Positions 27,459-40,977 are shown, counted from the stretch's first letter. The stretch is DNA of 64,000 nt from Brevundimonas sp. (GCF_029945885.1 NZ_JAQSDK010000035.1:56949-120948); one strand, 5' to 3'. Made by a program: numbers and translations. The notes: a model not told the origin generated them from the sequence alone.

Positions 27459-27755
27459 TCAGGCGGCACCGGCCATGAAATCATAGACGTCGGCGGTGCG
27501 GGTCACTGTGATGGCGATGCGATCCTCGCGGATTTCGATCTCGCCGCGGGCGACCGGATGGTTGTTGGCGAGGATCCAGACCTCATCGTGCTCGGAGGCG
27601 TCGAGCGGGATGACGGCCCCGCGCCCCATGCGCAGCAGCTGGCTCATCGGCAGGACCGACCGGCCCAGAACGACGGAAATCTCGACATCGACGGCTTCGA
27701 TCTGACTCACAACGCACTCTGATACTGGGGTCTGCGCGGACGGTTCATCTTGCAT
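27459..27755 (-). CDS. fliN: Flagellar motor switch protein FliN
   Basis: SpoA-type domain: VDVEISVVLGRSVLPMSQLLRMGRGAVIPLDASEHDEVWILANNHPVARGEIEIREDRIAITV. Confidence 0.85.
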   Translation of the reverse strand: MQDEPSAQTPVSECVVSQIEAVDVEISVVLGRSVLPMSQLLRMGRGAVIPLDASEHDEVWILANNHPVARGEIEIREDRIAITVTRTADVYDFMAGAA

Positions 27756-27784
27756 GGGGCCCTCAGGACCCACATTGAAGGCTC

Positions 27785-28501
27785 ATGCTTTCCCACACGT
27801 TAAATCCCGAGGCTTCCCCCCTGATTCGTTCCGACGGGGCGGTGATCGGCTGGGCGGTCTCTGATGGACAGGTCGATTATCCGGCGGCGGTCCAGGCGAT
27901 GGAGGCGCGGGTTGCGGCGATTGCGGCCGGCGAGGCCGGGGAGCTGATCTGGCTGCTGGAGCATCCGCCGCTCTATACGGCCGGAGTGTCCAGCAAGGAC
28001 GCCGACCTGCTGGATGCCGGCCGGTTTCCGGTGCACCGCACCGGGCGGGGCGGCCAGTTCACCTATCATGGGCCCGGCCAGCGGGTGGCCTATGTGATGC
28101 TGGACCTGAACCGGCGGGGACGCGACGTGCGCGCCTTTGTGCGGGGCCTGGAACAATGGCTGATCGGGGGGCTTGCCGTTTTCGGGGTCGAGGCCGGGGT
28201 CCGCGAGGGTCGTGTCGGGGTCTGGGTCGGACGCGGTGGTCCCGGCTGGAGCCGTGAGGACAAGATCGCCGCCATCGGGGTCAAGGTGCGCAAATGGGTC
28301 AGCTTCCATGGCGTCAGCCTGAATGTGGAACCCGATCTGGCCCATTTCAGCGGCATCGTGCCCTGCGGAATTGCGGAGCACGGCGTGACCAGCCTGGTCG
28401 ACCTCGGCGTCCTGGCCACGATGGACGAGGCGGATGCGGCCCTGAAGGCGTCAGCGCGGCAGGTGTTCGGTATGCTGGTTCCGGAGCGTCCACCGATCTG
28501 A
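27785..28501 (+). CDS. lipB: Octanoyltransferase LipB
   Basis: [21 protein letters not shown]...[61 protein letters not shown]. Confidence 0.95.
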   Translation: MLSHTLNPEASPLIRSDGAVIGWAVSDGQVDYPAAVQAMEARVAAIAAGEAGELIWLLEHPPLYTAGVSSKDADLLDAGRFPVHRTGRGGQFTYHGPGQRVAYVMLDLNRRGRDVRAFVRGLEQWLIGGLAVFGVEAGVREGRVGVWVGRGGPGWSREDKIAAIGVKVRKWVSFHGVSLNVEPDLAHFSGIVPCGIAEHGVTSLVDLGVLATMDEADAALKASARQVFGMLVPERPPI

Positions 28502-28568
28502 ACCGTATGGGGACAAATACGCAAAAATCCGAGGCCGGAAGGGTGGGGTTAACCGTCACCGCTGCAGA

Positions 28569-30278
28569 GTGACGTGTCTGCAGCCTGACCTCGCCGGAGA
28601 AGTTCCCTTGATCCACAGGACGCCGTCGACCGATTTCGTCGCCGAAAGGTCGACACAAGACCAGAATTCGGCCGGACCGGACGCTGCGGCCGAACTGTCG
28701 CTGGATATTGCCACCTTCTTCGACGTGTCGCTGGATATGTTGTGTATTCGCGACCTGTCAGGCCATTTCGTCAAGCTGAACCAGGCCTGGGAAGCGGTGC
28801 TGGGCTACCCGCTGCACCAGCTGGAGGGGCGGCCGCTACTCCCGCTCATCCATCCGGCGGATGTCGAGACGACCGCAGCCCATATGGCCCGGCTCGACGA
28901 GCAGGAGCCGGATGGCGCGGTCATCGACTTCGTTAATCGTTATCGTCACGCCGACGGCAGCTATCGCCGGCTTGAGTGGCGGGCCCGTCGCTCCGGACAG
29001 CGGGTCTTTGCTGTGGCCCGCGATGTCACGGCCCGACAGGCGGTCGAGGACGAGATGGCCGCAGCGCGGGAGGCGGCCGAGGCGGCCAGCCTGGCCAAGA
29101 GCGAATTCCTGGCCAATATGAGCCACGAGATCCGCACGCCGCTGAACGGGATTATCGGTATTGCCGCCGCGCTGGAGCGCACCGGCCTGACCGAGGGCCA
29201 GCGCGAAATGGTCGGGCTGATCGAACAGTCGGGCGTCACGCTGGAACGGCTGGTTTCGGACATTCTGGACGTCTCCAAGGTCGAGGCCGGCCAGCTGGAT
29301 ATCGAAATCCACGAGATGGACCTGGTCACCGAGCTCGACATGATTGTCGATCTGGTGCGGGGACGGGCCGAGGCCAAGGGGCTGGAGTTCGTGGTCGAAC
29401 GCGGTGAAACGGCCCGTGGTGACTTCCTTGGCGACAGCACCCGGATCAAGCAGATCCTGTGCAACCTGTTGTCCAATGCCGTTAAATTCACCGAGACCGG
29501 CCGGGTTCGCGTCGGAGTGGGCATCCAGGACGACCATCCGTGGGCCGGGACGGCGCTGCTGACGCTGGAGGTCGAGGATTCCGGCGTCGGCTTCGGTCCC
29601 GAATTCGCGGCCAGCATGTTCCAGCGCTTCAGCCAGGCCGACGGGACCATTACCCGGCGCTTTGGCGGTACCGGACTGGGGCTGTCGATCTGCCGTTCGC
29701 TGGTCGAGTTGATGGGCGGCGATATCGAGGCCCGGTCAGAGCCCGGCAAGGGCAGTCTGTTCCGCGTGACCGTGCCGATGTCGCGCATTCGCTCGCTGGA
29801 AGACTACGACGCCCGCAAGGTCGAGGTTCAGGCCATGCCCGAGGCGGCAGAGTCGCTGCCGGTTACGTCTGATGGACCACGCGTGCTGCTGGCTGAGGAC
29901 CATCCGGTCAACCAGCGCGTGGTGCAGCTGATCCTCGCCGGCCGGGTCTCCGCCCTGGTTACCGTCGGCAACGGGGCCGAGGCTGTTGCCGCCTTTGAAC
30001 GCGAGACGTTCGATGTGGTGCTGATGGACATGCAGATGCCGGTGATGGACGGACTGGCGGCGACGCGAGCCATCCGGGCACTGGAACAGGCCGGTCCCGG
30101 GGTACCGCGCACCCCGCTGATCATGCTGAGCGCCAATGCCATGACCCGGCACCAGCAGGACTCGCTGGCGGCCGGGGCCGACATGCACCTGCCCAAGCCG
30201 ATCACCGCCGCCCTGCTGCTCGAAGGTATCGACGCGGCCCTGGCCGCCGCGGCCATTCCGGCACGTGCGGCGGGCTGA
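28569..30278 (+). CDS. PAS-containing hybrid sensor histidine kinase with receiver domain
   Basis: [18 protein letters not shown]-box, [21 protein letters not shown], receiver [11 protein letters not shown]...[12 protein letters not shown]. Confidence 0.93.
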   Translation: MTCLQPDLAGEVPLIHRTPSTDFVAERSTQDQNSAGPDAAAELSLDIATFFDVSLDMLCIRDLSGHFVKLNQAWEAVLGYPLHQLEGRPLLPLIHPADVETTAAHMARLDEQEPDGAVIDFVNRYRHADGSYRRLEWRARRSGQRVFAVARDVTARQAVEDEMAAAREAAEAASLAKSEFLANMSHEIRTPLNGIIGIAAALERTGLTEGQREMVGLIEQSGVTLERLVSDILDVSKVEAGQLDIEIHEMDLVTELDMIVDLVRGRAEAKGLEFVVERGETARGDFLGDSTRIKQILCNLLSNAVKFTETGRVRVGVGIQDDHPWAGTALLTLEVEDSGVGFGPEFAASMFQRFSQADGTITRRFGGTGLGLSICRSLVELMGGDIEARSEPGKGSLFRVTVPMSRIRSLEDYDARKVEVQAMPEAAESLPVTSDGPRVLLAEDHPVNQRVVQLILAGRVSALVTVGNGAEAVAAFERETFDVVLMDMQMPVMDGLAATRAIRALEQAGPGVPRTPLIMLSANAMTRHQQDSLAAGADMHLPKPITAALLLEGIDAALAAAAIPARAAG

Positions 30279-30306
30279 CGGCCGGAGCGTCCCCGCTTCC
30301 CGGGTC

Positions 30307-31605
30307 TCAGTCGCGCTTGTCGCTGTCGGCGGCATCCCCGTCATCCGAGCCGAAGGGCCAGGATAGATACTCAGCCAGACCCTGGGGCGGCGTGGTGGCG
30401 GCAATCCAGACGTCAGGATCCGCCGCGCTTTCGACCGCGGCGTCGAAGGTGGCCCGCATGGCGGTGGTGTCGAAGCTGAGCCCGTTGCCCACTTCGGACG
30501 ACGCCGGTACCGAGGCCACGTCCAGCGGCAGGCCGGCCCCGGCGCAGAAGGCCGCGGCGGCGCTGATGGCCTGACGGTAGGAAAACCGCAGCATGGTGTC
30601 GAAGCTTCGGATCGCCACCGAGGCGGCATTGTCCGGGGTCGACAGCGATCCCGGGGCCAGCACCATGTTGACGATGATATGGACGCGGCCGCCGCGCAGC
30701 CGCCGCCCGACCTGTTTCCAGCGCAGCAGCGCGTCCGGGAGGACGAACAGGGGTGTGGCCACCCCGCCGTCGACATGCATTTCGTGGTAGATTTCACCGC
30801 CGCTCTCGCAGGCGATCAGCCGGGGCGGGAACAGACCCGGCAGGCTGGCCGAAGCGGCCAGCACCGTTCGAAACAGCGCCAGGGCGGCCTCGCCCTTGCC
30901 CTCGGTCTGGCCCTGGGTGGCGATGGCCCCCAGGTCCCAGATACTGGCCTGCTGGCGATCGAGGTCGGTGGTGCCGACGAACAGCCGGCGTCCCTCGTCA
31001 TGGGCAGCGGCCACGGCCTTCAGCACAGCGGCGTCGATGAAGGGTTCGATCAACCCGTCCAGGGCCGCGACCGGATACAGGCCGGCGCGGCGGCCGGGGA
31101 TCAGCCCCAACAGGCCCAGTCGGCGCTGGGCCAGGCCGCCGGTGAAGGCGCGGGTCAGTCGTTCGTCCCAGTCGGGGCCGAGGAAGGCGAAGGGGGCTAT
31201 CAGCGCGCCGGTGCTGATGCCGGTGACCACGGCGAAGGCGGGCCGCCGCCCGACCCGGGTCAAGCCGACCAGTAGTCCGGCCCCGAAGGCCCCGCCGGCG
31301 GCCCCGCCCGACACGGCCAGGATATTGATCGGGTCGCGCGCCCACGGCATCCGCGGCGGGGCAATGCGATCAGCCGCCGAGGTCAGGGCGTCATGGGCCT
31401 GGGACTCGGTCAGCCGAACGTTGTGGAAGCCGACAGGGTCCCCGCGCTCCGCCGGAGGGGGGGAGTCGGACGAGCGGGGGCGGGTCGGGCAGGAGGCGGA
31501 CATCCGGCAGTCATGCCCCGGCCGGGGCGGGACGGAAAGGGGGCAGAGCGTCAGGATGCCCGGCAGTGGATCGGCGGATGCGGGGCGCGTCCGGTTCCGA
31601 TCCAC
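30307..31605 (-). CDS. Patatin-like phospholipase
   Basis: ILAVSGGAAGGAFGAGLLVGL; VTGISTGALIAPFAFLG; MHVDGGVATPLFV. Confidence 0.85.
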   Translation of the reverse strand: MDRNRTRPASADPLPGILTLCPLSVPPRPGHDCRMSASCPTRPRSSDSPPPAERGDPVGFHNVRLTESQAHDALTSAADRIAPPRMPWARDPINILAVSGGAAGGAFGAGLLVGLTRVGRRPAFAVVTGISTGALIAPFAFLGPDWDERLTRAFTGGLAQRRLGLLGLIPGRRAGLYPVAALDGLIEPFIDAAVLKAVAAAHDEGRRLFVGTTDLDRQQASIWDLGAIATQGQTEGKGEAALALFRTVLAASASLPGLFPPRLIACESGGEIYHEMHVDGGVATPLFVLPDALLRWKQVGRRLRGGRVHIIVNMVLAPGSLSTPDNAASVAIRSFDTMLRFSYRQAISAAAAFCAGAGLPLDVASVPASSEVGNGLSFDTTAMRATFDAAVESAADPDVWIAATTPPQGLAEYLSWPFGSDDGDAADSDKRD

Positions 31606-31617
31606 CGCCGGGCGGGA

Positions 31618-32175
31618 TCAGGCCGCCGGGTCGGGCTTGATCAGCAGGGCGTCGATCGGCTGGATCACACCGTTCTTGGCCAACTCTTCACTGCCGGTCA
31701 GGTGAGCGCTGGCTCCGTCCGGGGCCGTGACGACGATGGTGTCGCCATCGCGCGTGAAGCTCAGCAGGGTGTCGGCCATGGTGCGCATCTGGACAGTACC
31801 GGTGCCATCGGAGTCGATGGCGGCACCGATATCGGCCCGGGTCAGGGCTCCGGGCACGATATGGGCCCGCAGCAGGGCCGCCGCCGGGGCGCGCATCGCC
31901 TCGGTGGTGAAGTCGGAGTCGCTGCCGGTCGACGTAAAGGCGGCGTCAGAGGGCGCGAACACCGTATAGGGACCCGTGCCCTCGAGCACTTCAGTCAGGC
32001 CGGCATTGGTCAGCACCTGCTCGAGGGTGCCGAAGGCCTCGTCGCCCTTGAGTGTGGCGGCCAGGGTCTGCGACGAGGGTTCGGTGGCACCGTCGGACTT
32101 GCCGTCGTCGCCTCCGCAGGCGGCCAGGGTCAGGACCGCAAGGGGGGCTAGCGCCCAGCGCATATGGCGTTTCAT
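31618..32175 (-). CDS. Fasciclin-domain lipoprotein
   Basis: LAACGGDD lipobox; GTGPYTVFAPSDAAF; LLRAHIVPGALT; VIQPIDALLI. Confidence 0.9.
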   Translation of the reverse strand: MKRHMRWALAPLAVLTLAACGGDDGKSDGATEPSSQTLAATLKGDEAFGTLEQVLTNAGLTEVLEGTGPYTVFAPSDAAFTSTGSDSDFTTEAMRAPAAALLRAHIVPGALTRADIGAAIDSDGTGTVQMRTMADTLLSFTRDGDTIVVTAPDGASAHLTGSEELAKNGVIQPIDALLIKPDPAA

Positions 32176-32198
32176 TGTTGACGTCTCCGGTCGCGGGA

Positions 32199-33125
32199 TC
32201 AGGTGAGAAGCTGGATTGCGGCCTGGATCAGGCGGGTCTTGGGGTCGACCTGATAGACGTAACCGTCGTTGTAGCGGTACTGGCTGGCGGCTGTGTCCGC
32301 GTACTGGCCCCGGTACGCATAGGGCACATTGTACGCGTCATAGCCGGCCGGCATCGGCTGGCCGACGGTGGGGCTCTGGCCTGTCAGCAGGGCAACGACC
32401 TGGGTGATGGCCTGGGTCTTGGGATCCATGGAGTAGACGGTACCGTCGGCATAACGATAGTCGTTGCGGTCGTTCAGACCGTAGTAGCCGGCCAGGTAGC
32501 TGGGCACGGGCTGGTAGTCGTACTGGGCCGGCCACGGATTGCCGCGGGACAGGGCACCACCCAGCACTGGCATATAGCCCAGCAGCGATCCCTGATTGTT
32601 CCGGCGATACAGATAGCCGTCCTCATAGCGGTAGGTGAAATCGTCGTTGTGCGGATTCCACAGCGAGTCGAAGCGGGCCCGGGTGGTCATCCGGCGGGCC
32701 TGGCCCGGCGGCAGGCAGCCATTGTCCTTGCGGGCCAGCCCGGGAGGGCAGCCGTTGATCAGGCCACGATTGCGCTCGTGGCGCAGCAGGACGACGGGCC
32801 GTCCGTCCTCATTGGAAATCACGGCCCGGCGGTCGTCACGGCGCTCCGTGCGGCGCTCGTTGCGGTCACGATCATTCTTGCGATCCTGGCGGTCCTCACG
32901 GCGCGCCTCGACGCGGATGTTCCGGTTGTCATCACGGCGCTCGGCCTGACGTTCGTTACGGTCATCGCCGCGATCGCTGCGGTCCTGATGGCCGCGTTCG
33001 GAGCCGCGGTCGCCCTTGTCGTGACCGCCATTGCCATTGCCATGGCCGTTGTTCTGGGCGGTGGCGACCTGGGGCAGACCCAGGGTCAGGACGAGCGCGG
33101 TGGCAAGGGGGAGAAGCCTGTTCAT
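32199..33125 (-). CDS. Secreted RcnB-like/hypothetical protein with Asp/Arg-rich N-terminal region
   Basis: Signal peptide MNRLLPLATALVLTLGLPQVATAQ; CPPGLARKDNGCLPPGQARR. Confidence 0.65.
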   Translation of the reverse strand: MNRLLPLATALVLTLGLPQVATAQNNGHGNGNGGHDKGDRGSERGHQDRSDRGDDRNERQAERRDDNRNIRVEARREDRQDRKNDRDRNERRTERRDDRRAVISNEDGRPVVLLRHERNRGLINGCPPGLARKDNGCLPPGQARRMTTRARFDSLWNPHNDDFTYRYEDGYLYRRNNQGSLLGYMPVLGGALSRGNPWPAQYDYQPVPSYLAGYYGLNDRNDYRYADGTVYSMDPKTQAITQVVALLTGQSPTVGQPMPAGYDAYNVPYAYRGQYADTAASQYRYNDGYVYQVDPKTRLIQAAIQLLT

Positions 33126-33217
33126 TCGGGACTCACTGGGGACCATCGACTACTCAATCGATCAGAGACCCAACGACCTCGCGGCCCAGGCAGTTCCGGA
33201 TTTGCCGGCTCAGACGG

Positions 33218-35212
<1,995 letters not shown>

Positions 35213-35402
35213 GCGTATGCCCGAAGCGCGTCCTGAACTGAATGTGATCTGTGCGTGAAGCGACCGCCCCGATTAGGCCGCGATCACTTGGGAGTAAACA
35301 AGGGTGGGGTGTTCGCCTCTTCAGGGTTCGGGGTTGGCAACCCGGTCCCGGATCGGCTTTAACTCCCCTACCTTCCCGTGACGGTTCCTGGAGTCCAGAT
35401 TG

Positions 35403-36884
35403 ATGCAACGCCTACTCACCGCCTCGACCGCCGGTCTAGCGCTCGCTGTCTGCGCCGGTGCCGCCTCGGCCCAGGACTTCCGTGCCCTGGCTCGCCAGGA
35501 CCTGGCCGCCGCCCATGACGCCCTGCGCGACAATCACCCCGCCGCCGTGCTGCCGGGTGCCGCCAGTGAGGATTTCCGTAGCTGGCTGGACGCCGGGCTC
35601 GCTGATGCCGTGGCCAAGGCCGGACAGGTCAACAGCGGCGACAGCCACGCCTATCTGATGCGCTATTATGCGGCCGGCTTCCGCGACTCCAATATTGAAA
35701 TCACCCCGACCTTTGAGGGCATGGGCCCCTATTTCGTGACCGGCTGGCCCGGATTCGCTACCGGCTGGCGCAACGGTGCCTATGAGGTGACCTATGTGCA
35801 GCCGGGCGTGCGCAATCTGCCGCCGGTCGGAGCCGTGCTGGTCGACTGCCTGGGCAACACCGCCGAGCAGATCGCCCAGGAGCGTCTGGACCGGTGGGAA
35901 GGCGACCTGACCACCGAGGCCGGACGCGTGCGTAGCGCCCCCTATCTGCTGTGGAACCGCAACAACCTCTGGACCGGCGGCGTACCGGCCCTGTGCAATT
36001 TCAAGGTCGGTAACCGCCGTCCGCGCGAATACCGCCTGCTGCCCCAGCCGCTGGACGCCGCCACCATCGAGACGGCCTACCGCGCCACGGTCTATATGCC
36101 GGGTGCCACGCCGCTGGCGGTTGAACAGGTCAACGGCCGTCCGTGGGTCCATGTCCATTCCTTCGCCGACAGCGCCGGCTGGGATGCGTTCAATGCCCAG
36201 ATCGAGGGCGACATCGCCTCGCTGCGCGGCCCCCAGGGCTTCGTGCTGGATCTGCGTGGAGCCTCGGGCCAGTCGTATCGTTCAACCACCCGCGGCTATG
36301 GCCTGGCCAACCGCATCTGGACCCCCGAATTCACCGTCAGCCGCCAGCCGGCGGCCGGAGAGATCACCTATCGCGCCACCGCCGGCAACCGTCAGTGGTT
36401 CGTCGAGACCCTGGCCCGGATGGAAGCCGATCCGCGCTTCGTCCAGGAAAGCGGCCCGGTGATCGAGGAAACGCGGGCCATCATCGCGGCCTTCGATGCC
36501 GCGCTTGAGGCGGACCAGCCGCTGTTCACCCTGGCCGGCCGTTCGGCTGTTCAGGATACGGGGGCTGCAAACCCGGTCCAGGGCCAGGTCGTGGTTCTGG
36601 TCGACAGCGGTTGCTCGGGCGGCTGCCTGGACACGCTGGACCTGCTGACCCGCCTGCCGAACGTGCGGCTGGTCGGGGCGACAACGGCCACTGACTCGAT
36701 CTTCATCGAGCGGACCAATGCGCGGCTGCCGTCGAACTATTCGGACCTGAGCTATGGCCACAAGGCCTGGACCTCGCGTCAGCGCCCCAGCCACCAGCCC
36801 TTCACCCCGGCGACGGGCCTGACCTTCACCGGCAATCCGACGGACGAGGCTGCCGTGCGGACCTGGGTCGGGACGTTGTTCTAG
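35403..36884 (+). CDS. S41-like secreted peptidase-family protein
   Basis: Signal peptide; GFVLDLRGASGQS; VVVLVDSGCSGGCLDTLDLLTRLPNVRLVG. Confidence 0.7.
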   Translation: MQRLLTASTAGLALAVCAGAASAQDFRALARQDLAAAHDALRDNHPAAVLPGAASEDFRSWLDAGLADAVAKAGQVNSGDSHAYLMRYYAAGFRDSNIEITPTFEGMGPYFVTGWPGFATGWRNGAYEVTYVQPGVRNLPPVGAVLVDCLGNTAEQIAQERLDRWEGDLTTEAGRVRSAPYLLWNRNNLWTGGVPALCNFKVGNRRPREYRLLPQPLDAATIETAYRATVYMPGATPLAVEQVNGRPWVHVHSFADSAGWDAFNAQIEGDIASLRGPQGFVLDLRGASGQSYRSTTRGYGLANRIWTPEFTVSRQPAAGEITYRATAGNRQWFVETLARMEADPRFVQESGPVIEETRAIIAAFDAALEADQPLFTLAGRSAVQDTGAANPVQGQVVVLVDSGCSGGCLDTLDLLTRLPNVRLVGATTATDSIFIERTNARLPSNYSDLSYGHKAWTSRQRPSHQPFTPATGLTFTGNPTDEAAVRTWVGTLF

Positions 36885-36885
36885 G

Positions 36886-36955
36886 GCGCTAACGCGCTTC
36901 GCGCTGCTTGAGCGCTCTCTCTGTCGCGCTATCGCGCTTCGCGCTGCTTGAGCGC
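36886..36955. repeat. Two copies of a 30-bp REP-like hairpin repeat (1 mismatch)
   Basis: gcgctaacgcgcttcgcgctgcttgagcgc (36886-36915) and gcgctatcgcgcttcgcgctgcttgagcgc (36926-36955). Confidence 0.9.
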
Positions 36956-37021
36956 GGTGGGAAACGGAAAGTCGGGCCGGATGGGGTGGAAGCCCTGTCC
37001 GGCCCTTCCCATATGTGGGCC

Positions 37022-37516
37022 ATGACCCAGACCCCCACTGCCACCGCTTCGTCCCGTTCTGCCTCCGGTTTCGACCTGACGCCGCCCGACGGGGCTGAGC
37101 GTGCCCGCCTGGAGGCCGATCTGTCGCCCGAGGAGAAGCGGGTCCTGCTGGCTCACGGCACCGAGGCCCCGTTCTGCGGCACCCTGCTGGGCGAGAAGCG
37201 GGCCGGGCTGTTCTGTTGTCGGGAATGCGGCCTGCCGCTGTTCCGGACCGGCAGCAAGTTCGAGAGCGGCACCGGCTGGCCCAGTTTCGCTGAACCGGCC
37301 GACCCCGGCCATGTCCGGGCGGTGCAGGACACAGCCTATGGCATGGTCCGGACCGAGACTCGCTGTGCCCGCTGCGACAGTCACCAGGGCCATGTGTTTC
37401 CGGACGGACCGCCGCCGACGGGGGATCGCTATTGTATCAACTCGGTGGCCCTGACCTTCGTCGCCACAGGCGAGCCCCTGCCGGATCCGCTGGGACGCGG
37501 CGACGGTATCGCCTGA
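37022..37516 (+). CDS. msrB: Peptide-methionine (R)-S-oxide reductase MsrB
   Basis: GLFCCRECGLPLFRTGSKFESGTGWPSF; CARCDSHQGHVFPDGPPPTGDRYCINSVAL. Confidence 0.93.
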   Translation: MTQTPTATASSRSASGFDLTPPDGAERARLEADLSPEEKRVLLAHGTEAPFCGTLLGEKRAGLFCCRECGLPLFRTGSKFESGTGWPSFAEPADPGHVRAVQDTAYGMVRTETRCARCDSHQGHVFPDGPPPTGDRYCINSVALTFVATGEPLPDPLGRGDGIA

Positions 37517-37567
37517 CCTTGGCCGCAATCGGGGCTAGGATGGTCCTCGTATCCGGGAGTATCGCCT

Positions 37568-38164
37568 ATGTTGACGGTCAGCCTTCTCACCGCCGTCGCC
37601 CTGCTCGCAGGCGGTGACCCCGACGGCGTCGTGGCGACCGCCCCGGCCACGGCGGTCCAGCTGGACGCCACGGACATGCCCGAGGCCGCATCGCCCGCCG
37701 CCGCGGCCCAGGCTTCGGCCCCGCATGGCCTGACAACCGACCAGCAGATCGCGCGCTGGGTCGACGACCGCTCGCCCGAGACCCTGCCGTTTGCGAACGG
37801 GATCACCTCCCGGCCGGTCGATGACCGCCAGATGCACAGCCAGGTCAGCGTCGGCATCGGGACCGGCGGTTATCGCGACTATGGCGTCGCCGTCTCTTTG
37901 CCCCTGGGCGACACCGGGCGGCTGAACCTCAGCTATCGGCAGGTCGAGAACGGCTATCCCGTCTATGGCTACGGCAACGGCTATGCGCCTGCCTATGGCT
38001 ACGGCATGGGTTACGGGTACGCGGCCCCCTATGCCGGCGAGACAGGCTATGCTCTGCCGTCTCCCGGGATCGACGGTGCGGCGGAAGTCGGGACGCCGGA
38101 CCGGCGTGTGGCGACTCCGCCGTGGCGACAGCTCGACTATTCAGCACGCCCGCACCGGGACTGA
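37568..38164 (+). CDS. Secreted Gly/Tyr-rich hypothetical protein
   Basis: N-terminal hydrophobic segment; YGYGNGYAPAYGYGMGYGYAAPYAGE. Confidence 0.6.
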   Translation: MLTVSLLTAVALLAGGDPDGVVATAPATAVQLDATDMPEAASPAAAAQASAPHGLTTDQQIARWVDDRSPETLPFANGITSRPVDDRQMHSQVSVGIGTGGYRDYGVAVSLPLGDTGRLNLSYRQVENGYPVYGYGNGYAPAYGYGMGYGYAAPYAGETGYALPSPGIDGAAEVGTPDRRVATPPWRQLDYSARPHRD

Positions 38165-38258
38165 CCCGGACACCGGGCATGAAAAAGGGCCACGCCCTTT
38201 TGAGGCGCAGCCCTGATTGCAGACCCGTCAGGCCCGCCCCGAAGGGCGGGCCGACCGA

Positions 38259-38612
38259 TCAATCGGCGGTGTAGCGGTATTCGCTGACGCGGCAGACGTT
38301 GATGCGATAGCGCTCAAGCACGTCACCGTCAGCGAAGCGGGCGCGGAAATCATAGACGCAGGCACCCGAGCCGTCGTCGATGTTGATCCGGACGGCCGCG
38401 CCGTTGGGCAGGACATCCGCGCCGAGGATGTCTTCCTGCCAGTCTTCCTCACCGGCGCTGGAGGCCCAGAAATGGGTCATGGTCACGCCGGTCGCATTGG
38501 TGACTCGGACGTGACGGTCCTGGCCGTCGTCGGACTGGAAGGCCATGGAGCCCAGGGCGACAGCCGAAACAGCAGCGGCCATGAAGGCGCGGCGAGCAAA
38601 TGTTTTGAACAT
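38259..38612 (-). CDS. Small secreted hypothetical protein
   Basis: MFKTFARRAFMAAAVSAVALGSMAFQSDDGQDRHVRVTNATGVTMTHFWAS. Confidence 0.6.
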   Translation of the reverse strand: MFKTFARRAFMAAAVSAVALGSMAFQSDDGQDRHVRVTNATGVTMTHFWASSAGEEDWQEDILGADVLPNGAAVRINIDDGSGACVYDFRARFADGDVLERYRINVCRVSEYRYTAD

Positions 38613-38763
38613 CTTGTTATCCTGAAAAAAAATGCGCCCCCTGCGCAGAGTTCCAAACTTACCATTGTTCTTTGAAGGGTGTCGATTCATTGAAGAGTTT
38701 AATGGCTACGCTTTCCCGGAGGCTTTGCCGGGCGGACGAACCGCAGGCCCTGAAACGCCAAAC

Positions 38764-38789
38764 GGGGCCTGACACGAATGTCAGGCCCC
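38764..38789 (-). terminator. Hairpin downstream of tRNA-Thr
   Basis: ggggcctgaca-cgaa-tgtcaggcccc perfect inverted repeat. Confidence 0.6.
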
Positions 38790-38803
38790 GCCAGGATCTC
38801 AGA

Positions 38804-38878
<75 letters not shown>

Positions 38879-39233
38879 GAAATCTGAGGAAGCGGCCGTA
38901 TAGCCAAACCACTCCCGGGGGGGAAGCCCTCTTTTCCAAGGCTTGAACAAAAGTTTCGCCGGGTCTCTGATGGCGGCCATGTCGAAACCGCCGCTGCCGC
39001 CTGCTGAAACCCCCGCTCCGCCGCCTTCAGCGGCGCTGACGGCGCGGAACGCGCGCCTGGCCGCGGCGTTGCGGGACAATCTGCGCCGACGCAAGGCGGC
39101 CGCGCCACCCCGACCCGTCAAGGACCGGAACTGAAAGTCATCGTCCGCGGCGCACGAGGACTTTCGCTCTGACCGGCCTCCGGGCTAGATAGCCACCCCC
39201 CGGCGCCCCCGCGGCGGGCGCTTCAAGGACCAA

Positions 39234-40523
39234 ATGGACAGTATTGCCATCCAGGGCGGCAGCCAGCTGAACGGGACCATCCCCATCAGCGGTGCCAAGA
39301 ATTCAGCCATCAAGCTGATGGCCGCGTCGATCCTGACCGACCAGCCCCTGCTGCTGACCAATATGCCGCGTCTGGCGGACACCAAATTCCTCGGGCGGTT
39401 GCTGCGCGAGTTCGGCATCGAGGTCACTGAGCGTGACGGTGCCGAGGGGCAGGAGACCCTGTTCCACGCCCGCGAGATCACCTCGACCTTCGCCCCCTAT
39501 GATCTGGTCCGCCAGATGCGGGCCTCGTTCAATGTGCTGGGTCCGTTGCTGGCCCGCACCGGCCAGGCCAAGGTCTCGCTTCCCGGGGGCTGCACCATCG
39601 GCGCGCGTCCGGTCGACCTGCACCTTCAGGCGCTGACCGCCCTCGGTGCGGAGATCGAGCTGGAGGAGGGCTATGTCACCGCCACCGCTCCCAATGGCCT
39701 GATCGGGGCCGAGATCGAGTTTCCGTTCGTTTCGGTCGGGGCGACCGAGCACGCCCTGCTGGCCGCCGTTCTGGCCAAGGGCACGACCGTATTGCGCCGC
39801 GCCGCGCGCGAGCCGGAGATTGGCGACCTGGCCCACTGTCTGGTGGCCATGGGGGCGAAGATCGAGGGGATCGACACGGATGTCCTGACCATCACCGGTG
39901 TGACCTCGCTGGGCGGCACCACCTGGTCGGTGATCCCCGACCGGATCGAGATGGGCAGCTATGCCGTCGCCGCCGCCATGGCCGGGGGCGAGGTGCGGCT
40001 GACGCGCTCGCGTCCGGGCCTGATCGACGCCCTGACCGACCGGCTGATCGAGGCCGGGGTCGAGGTGATCCCGACCGACGACGGCGTCATCGTCCGGCGC
40101 GACCCGGCCGTGCGGTTGAAGGCGGTCAATGTCACGACCGAGGTCTATCCCGGCTTCGCCACGGATCTGCAGGCCCAGTTCATGGCCTTGATGACCCTGG
40201 CTGAGGGCGAAAGCATCATCCACGAGAACATCTTCGAGAACCGCTTCATGCATGCGCCGGAGCTGATGCGGCTGGGGGCCGAGATCTCGGTCCATGCCGG
40301 CGAGGCCCGGGTCACGGGCGTCGAGGCGCTGCACGGGGCCCCGGTGATGGCCACCGACCTGCGCGCCTCGGTCTGTCTGGTCATCGCCGGGCTGGCGGCC
40401 GAGGGGGAGACGACGATCGGCCGAGTCTACCATCTGGACCGCGGATTCGAACGGCTGGAAGAGAAGCTGAGCGCCTGCGGGGCCGACATCCGCCGGATCG
40501 GAGGGGGCGGCCATGAACACTGA
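39234..40523 (+). CDS. murA: UDP-N-acetylglucosamine 1-carboxyvinyltransferase
   Basis: [78 protein letters not shown]. Confidence 0.96.
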   Translation: MDSIAIQGGSQLNGTIPISGAKNSAIKLMAASILTDQPLLLTNMPRLADTKFLGRLLREFGIEVTERDGAEGQETLFHAREITSTFAPYDLVRQMRASFNVLGPLLARTGQAKVSLPGGCTIGARPVDLHLQALTALGAEIELEEGYVTATAPNGLIGAEIEFPFVSVGATEHALLAAVLAKGTTVLRRAAREPEIGDLAHCLVAMGAKIEGIDTDVLTITGVTSLGGTTWSVIPDRIEMGSYAVAAAMAGGEVRLTRSRPGLIDALTDRLIEAGVEVIPTDDGVIVRRDPAVRLKAVNVTTEVYPGFATDLQAQFMALMTLAEGESIIHENIFENRFMHAPELMRLGAEISVHAGEARVTGVEALHGAPVMATDLRASVCLVIAGLAAEGETTIGRVYHLDRGFERLEEKLSACGADIRRIGGGGHEH

Positions 40524-40977
40524 CGCCAATCCCCCGGTGCCCGCCACTGCCCCCCCGCCGCTGCGGCTGCTGGCCGAGGATGCGACTGACCTGCAGATCA
40601 TGTCTGCGGCGCTGCAGGACGCGGTCCTGCGTCCGGCCGATGTGGTCTGGGAGCCCGGCGCGCGTACCGTGACCATCGCCCTGAGCCGGTTCTGCTGGGA
40701 ATGCGGCGGTACCCGGGTGATGGCGGCGATGCAGTTCGGGGATGTGCTGGCGGTCAAGAGCCGCCGTCTGCCGCGCGGGGCAGAGACGGCGCTGGAACTG
40801 CTGGCTATCGATTTCGAACCGGGCGAAGCGCCCGGCGGCCGGGTGATCCTGATGTTCGCCGGCGGTGGCGATCTGCGGATCGACGTGGAATGTCTGGATG
40901 CCGTTGTTGCCGACCTGTCGGAGCGCTGGCCGGCCAAGGTCTCGCCGGTCCATGACGACGGGACGGTGGAGGCGTGA
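40513..40977 (+). CDS. DUF2948 family protein
   Basis: [47 protein letters not shown]. Confidence 0.8.
   Translation: MNTDANPPVPATAPPPLRLLAEDATDLQIMSAALQDAVLRPADVVWEPGARTVTIALSRFCWECGGTRVMAAMQFGDVLAVKSRRLPRGAETALELLAIDFEPGEAPGGRVILMFAGGGDLRIDVECLDAVVADLSERWPAKVSPVHDDGTVEA

Noticed and set aside
30307-31605. Patatin-like phospholipase as a CBASS-type effector
   Set aside because: No cyclase (CD-NTase) or CBASS partner adjacent; neighbours are ordinary chromosomal genes.
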